64,000 nucleotides of DNA from Nitrosovibrio sp. Nv6. Lineage in GTDB: Bacteria > Pseudomonadota > Gammaproteobacteria > Burkholderiales > Nitrosomonadaceae. Below, piece after piece: positions 62,249-64,000 of this stretch (the stretch's first letter is position 1; each line of letters starts with the position of its first letter). The stretch covers positions 1 through 64,000 of the forward strand of contig NZ_FODX01000004.1 of the NCBI RefSeq assembly GCF_900110495.1. The letters run 5' to 3'. A program made the translations under genes and the position numbers. The notes below the pieces were generated by a model, which saw only the letters and a list, made by a program, of their open reading frames with translations, was not told the DNA's origin and ran no database searches.

Positions 62249-63181
62249 TCAGGGCACTATTTCCGCTGCTTCCTTCTTTTCAGGTTTCACAATATCCTCG
62301 CGCGAAACTCCCAGCAACATGAGAAGGGGGCTTGCCACCAGCACGGAGGAATAAATACCGAAAAGGATGCCGATAGTAAGCGCGAGTGCAAAGTAATGCA
62401 GTGCCTCGCCGCCGAAAAGCAGCATGGAAACCACGACCATCTGGGTGCTGCCATGGGTGATGATGGTACGCGACATGGTGCGGGTAATTGCGTTGTTTAT
62501 GACCTGGTCGACCGAGGCCTTGCGCATTTTGCGGAAATTTTCCCGTATCCGGTCGAACACAACCACCGATTCGTTTACCGAATAGCCAAGGATTGCGAGT
62601 ATCGCAGCCAGCACGGTAAGTGAAAATTCCCACTGAAAGAACGCAAAGAAGCCGAGAATGATCACTACGTCATGCAAGTTGGCAATGATACCGGAGACGC
62701 CGAATTTCCACTCGAAGCGCACCGCCAGATAAGCAACAATGCCAAGCGATACGATCAGTAGCGCCAACGCGCCGTTTTCCACCAATTCCTTGCCTACTTG
62801 CGGCCCGACAAACTCTACCCTCCGCGTCTCCACCGTTTTGTCTTCCTGACTCAGCGCTGCCATCACCGTCTCCGATAACCTGGCGCTGGATGTGTCCGGC
62901 TTGGCCGGGAGCCGTATCATCACATCCCTCGATGTCCCGAAGTTCTGCACGCTTGCATCCGGCATGCCCAGTTTGATGAGTGTGTCGCGTATCTTGTTGA
63001 TATTCGCCGGCTCGGCATAGCTGACTTCCATTACCGTGCCGCCGGTAAAGTCCACCCCTAGGTTCAGTCCCTTGGTGACAAGGAAAAATACCGCGAGGAT
63101 AAAAGTCAGCAGGGAAATGGTGGTGGTATATTTTCCCCAGCTCATGAAGGGGATGTCGCGCTTGATTCTGAAAAATTCCAT
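62249..63181 (-). CDS. secF: Protein translocase subunit SecF
   Basis: A 310-residue RND-fold membrane protein assisting Sec export: N-terminal helix followed by GLNLGVDFTGGTVMEVSYAE, a periplasmic domain, then AAILAILGYSVNESVVVFDR and ITRTMSRTIITHGSTQMVVV within the five C-terminal helices. It follows secD on the same strand with a 97-bp gap containing the short repeat CTTATTTCCTGCT (63199-63237). Confidence 0.96.
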   Translation of the reverse strand: MEFFRIKRDIPFMSWGKYTTTISLLTFILAVFFLVTKGLNLGVDFTGGTVMEVSYAEPANINKIRDTLIKLGMPDASVQNFGTSRDVMIRLPAKPDTSSARLSETVMAALSQEDKTVETRRVEFVGPQVGKELVENGALALLIVSLGIVAYLAVRFEWKFGVSGIIANLHDVVIILGFFAFFQWEFSLTVLAAILAILGYSVNESVVVFDRIRENFRKMRKASVDQVINNAITRTMSRTIITHGSTQMVVVSMLLFGGEALHYFALALTIGILFGIYSSVLVASPLLMLLGVSREDIVKPEKKEAAEIVP

Positions 63182-63278
63182 GCTGACCCTTTATTTTCTA
63201 CTTATTTCCTGCTTATGCCGCTTATTTCCTGCTGCCCGCTAATGGAGGCAAACTGGTCCGACTCCGCTAATCCCGACG

Positions 63279-64000
63279 TCACCGCTTTTCGCTCGCCGGC
63301 TTCCATACTTGCCCGATGGGAATACGCTCCAACTTGCGGCGGCTGCCATATATCAGATTGACGACTCCGCGCGAAACCATGACCGCGCTGAATATTGAAG
63401 TCATAATACCTAAACACAGCACTACGGCGAATCCCTTCACAGGGCCGCTACCAAACGCAAATAATGCGATACCCGCGATGAGGGTAGTAATATTGGAATC
63501 CAATATGGTGCCGAACGCCCGCTCATATCCCGCGTTAATTGCCGCCTGCGGCTGCATGCCCATACGCAATTCATCACGGATACGTTCATTGATCAGCACG
63601 TTCGCATCGATTGCCATGCCGAGGGTGAGTGCAATTGCCGCCATCCCCGGCAGCGTCAACGTAGCCTGCAGAATCGAAAGAAGACCTACCAGCAGCAGCA
63701 GATTCACGGCCAGCGCCATCACGGAAATAAAGCCAAACACCGTGTAGTAAATGGTCATGAAAACGGCAATCGCGGCAAAACCCCATAGCGTTGAATTAAA
63801 TCCGCGGGCAATGTTGTCGGCGCCAAGACTGGGGCCCACTGTGCGCTCCTCAACGATGTCCATGGGCGCAGCCAATGCGCCGGCACGAAGTAATAGCGCT
63901 ACATCGCGGGCTTCCTCCGTGGTCATGCTTCCGCTGATCTGTACCCGGCCCCCACCGATTTCCTCGCGGATCACCGGTGCGGTAATGACCTCGGCCTGAT
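63279..64000 (-). CDS. secD: Protein translocase subunit SecD, C-terminal part
   Basis: The frame runs off the right edge; 240 codons are inside the window. It contains the conserved IVEERTVGPSLGADNI region, the membrane block (GMAAIALTLGMAIDANVLIN, GYERAFGTILDSNITTLIAG) and the C-terminal helices of SecD. With SecF it forms the proton-driven complex that helps release exported proteins. The N-terminal helix and most of the periplasmic domain lie outside the window. Confidence 0.95.
   Translation of the reverse strand, partial: QAEVITAPVIREEIGGGRVQISGSMTTEEARDVALLLRAGALAAPMDIVEERTVGPSLGADNIARGFNSTLWGFAAIAVFMTIYYTVFGFISVMALAVNLLLLVGLLSILQATLTLPGMAAIALTLGMAIDANVLINERIRDELRMGMQPQAAINAGYERAFGTILDSNITTLIAGIALFAFGSGPVKGFAVVLCLGIMTSIFSAVMVSRGVVNLIYGSRRKLERIPIGQVWKPASEKR

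Overview
The window reads as chromosomal DNA of a betaproteobacterium, most likely a Nitrosospira-like member of the Nitrosomonadaceae. This rests on the two-domain multicopper oxidase of the kind known from Nitrosomonas europaea, the typical betaproteobacterial orders darP/pmbA and recN-nadK-hrcA-hemH, a PEP-CTERM protein and a LuxI/LuxR quorum-sensing pair. No ammonia-oxidation genes lie in the window, so the genus is an inference.

Layout. 1-2.6 kb is a decayed accessory edge: a broken ardC antirestriction gene, a carboxymuconolactone decarboxylase-like gene, an IS3-type transposase remnant and an unusual double-hotdog (FabZ-like) gene. 2.9-9.9 kb carries stress and housekeeping genes: a PRC-barrel protein, a diguanylate cyclase downstream of HU, the NAD(P)HX repair enzyme, peroxiredoxin and a ferritin-like protein. 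9.4-10.6 kb is a quorum-sensing locus: an AHL synthase with all eight conserved residues, a near-perfect lux box in front of it, and a degenerate receiver gene joined to it by an ATGA overlap. The intact LuxR receptor lies 42 kb away (52.4 kb). 11.2-18.4 kb is a metal/iron region: a TonB receptor, PepSY, DUF4198 and multicopper oxidase gene set, a DUF2325 gene containing a G-quadruplex motif, and a hemP-bfd-bfr operon with a readable Fur-type promoter.

18.8-42.6 kb is an ABC-transporter-dependent surface polysaccharide (O-antigen-type) cluster and the most interesting part. It has one permease (wzm) but two ATPases (wzt) with near-identical nucleotide-binding domains and different C-terminal carbohydrate-recognition domains, each heading a module. 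Module A holds a methyltransferase-GT2 fusion, a 1414-residue methyltransferase/kinase-like/coiled-coil/GT2/WbsX fusion, further transferases and a dead gmhB. Module B holds a 1237-residue sulfotransferase/coiled-coil/GT2/GT4 fusion, methyltransferases, wecB and more transferases. Scars between the modules (the 3' end of a lost wzm, a nonsense codon in the wzt2 leader, the tail of a lost GT4 gene) show that the locus was assembled by duplication and deletion. The coiled coil of the 1414-residue protein is encoded by exact 21-bp, one-heptad tandem repeats. If the protein is a WbdD-type chain terminator, these could make chain length variable.

42.6-64 kb is mostly core genome: arfB, a two-component pair, a PEP-CTERM protein, an esterase, a transglutaminase-like protein lacking its catalytic Cys, darP, pmbA, a phosphoglycerate-mutase-like protein, luxR, xthA, folE with a possible structured leader, a ferritin-like protein of unknown role, recN, nadK, hrcA, hemH, a DedA protein, secF and the 3' part of secD. 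No tRNA, rRNA or CRISPR array was seen.
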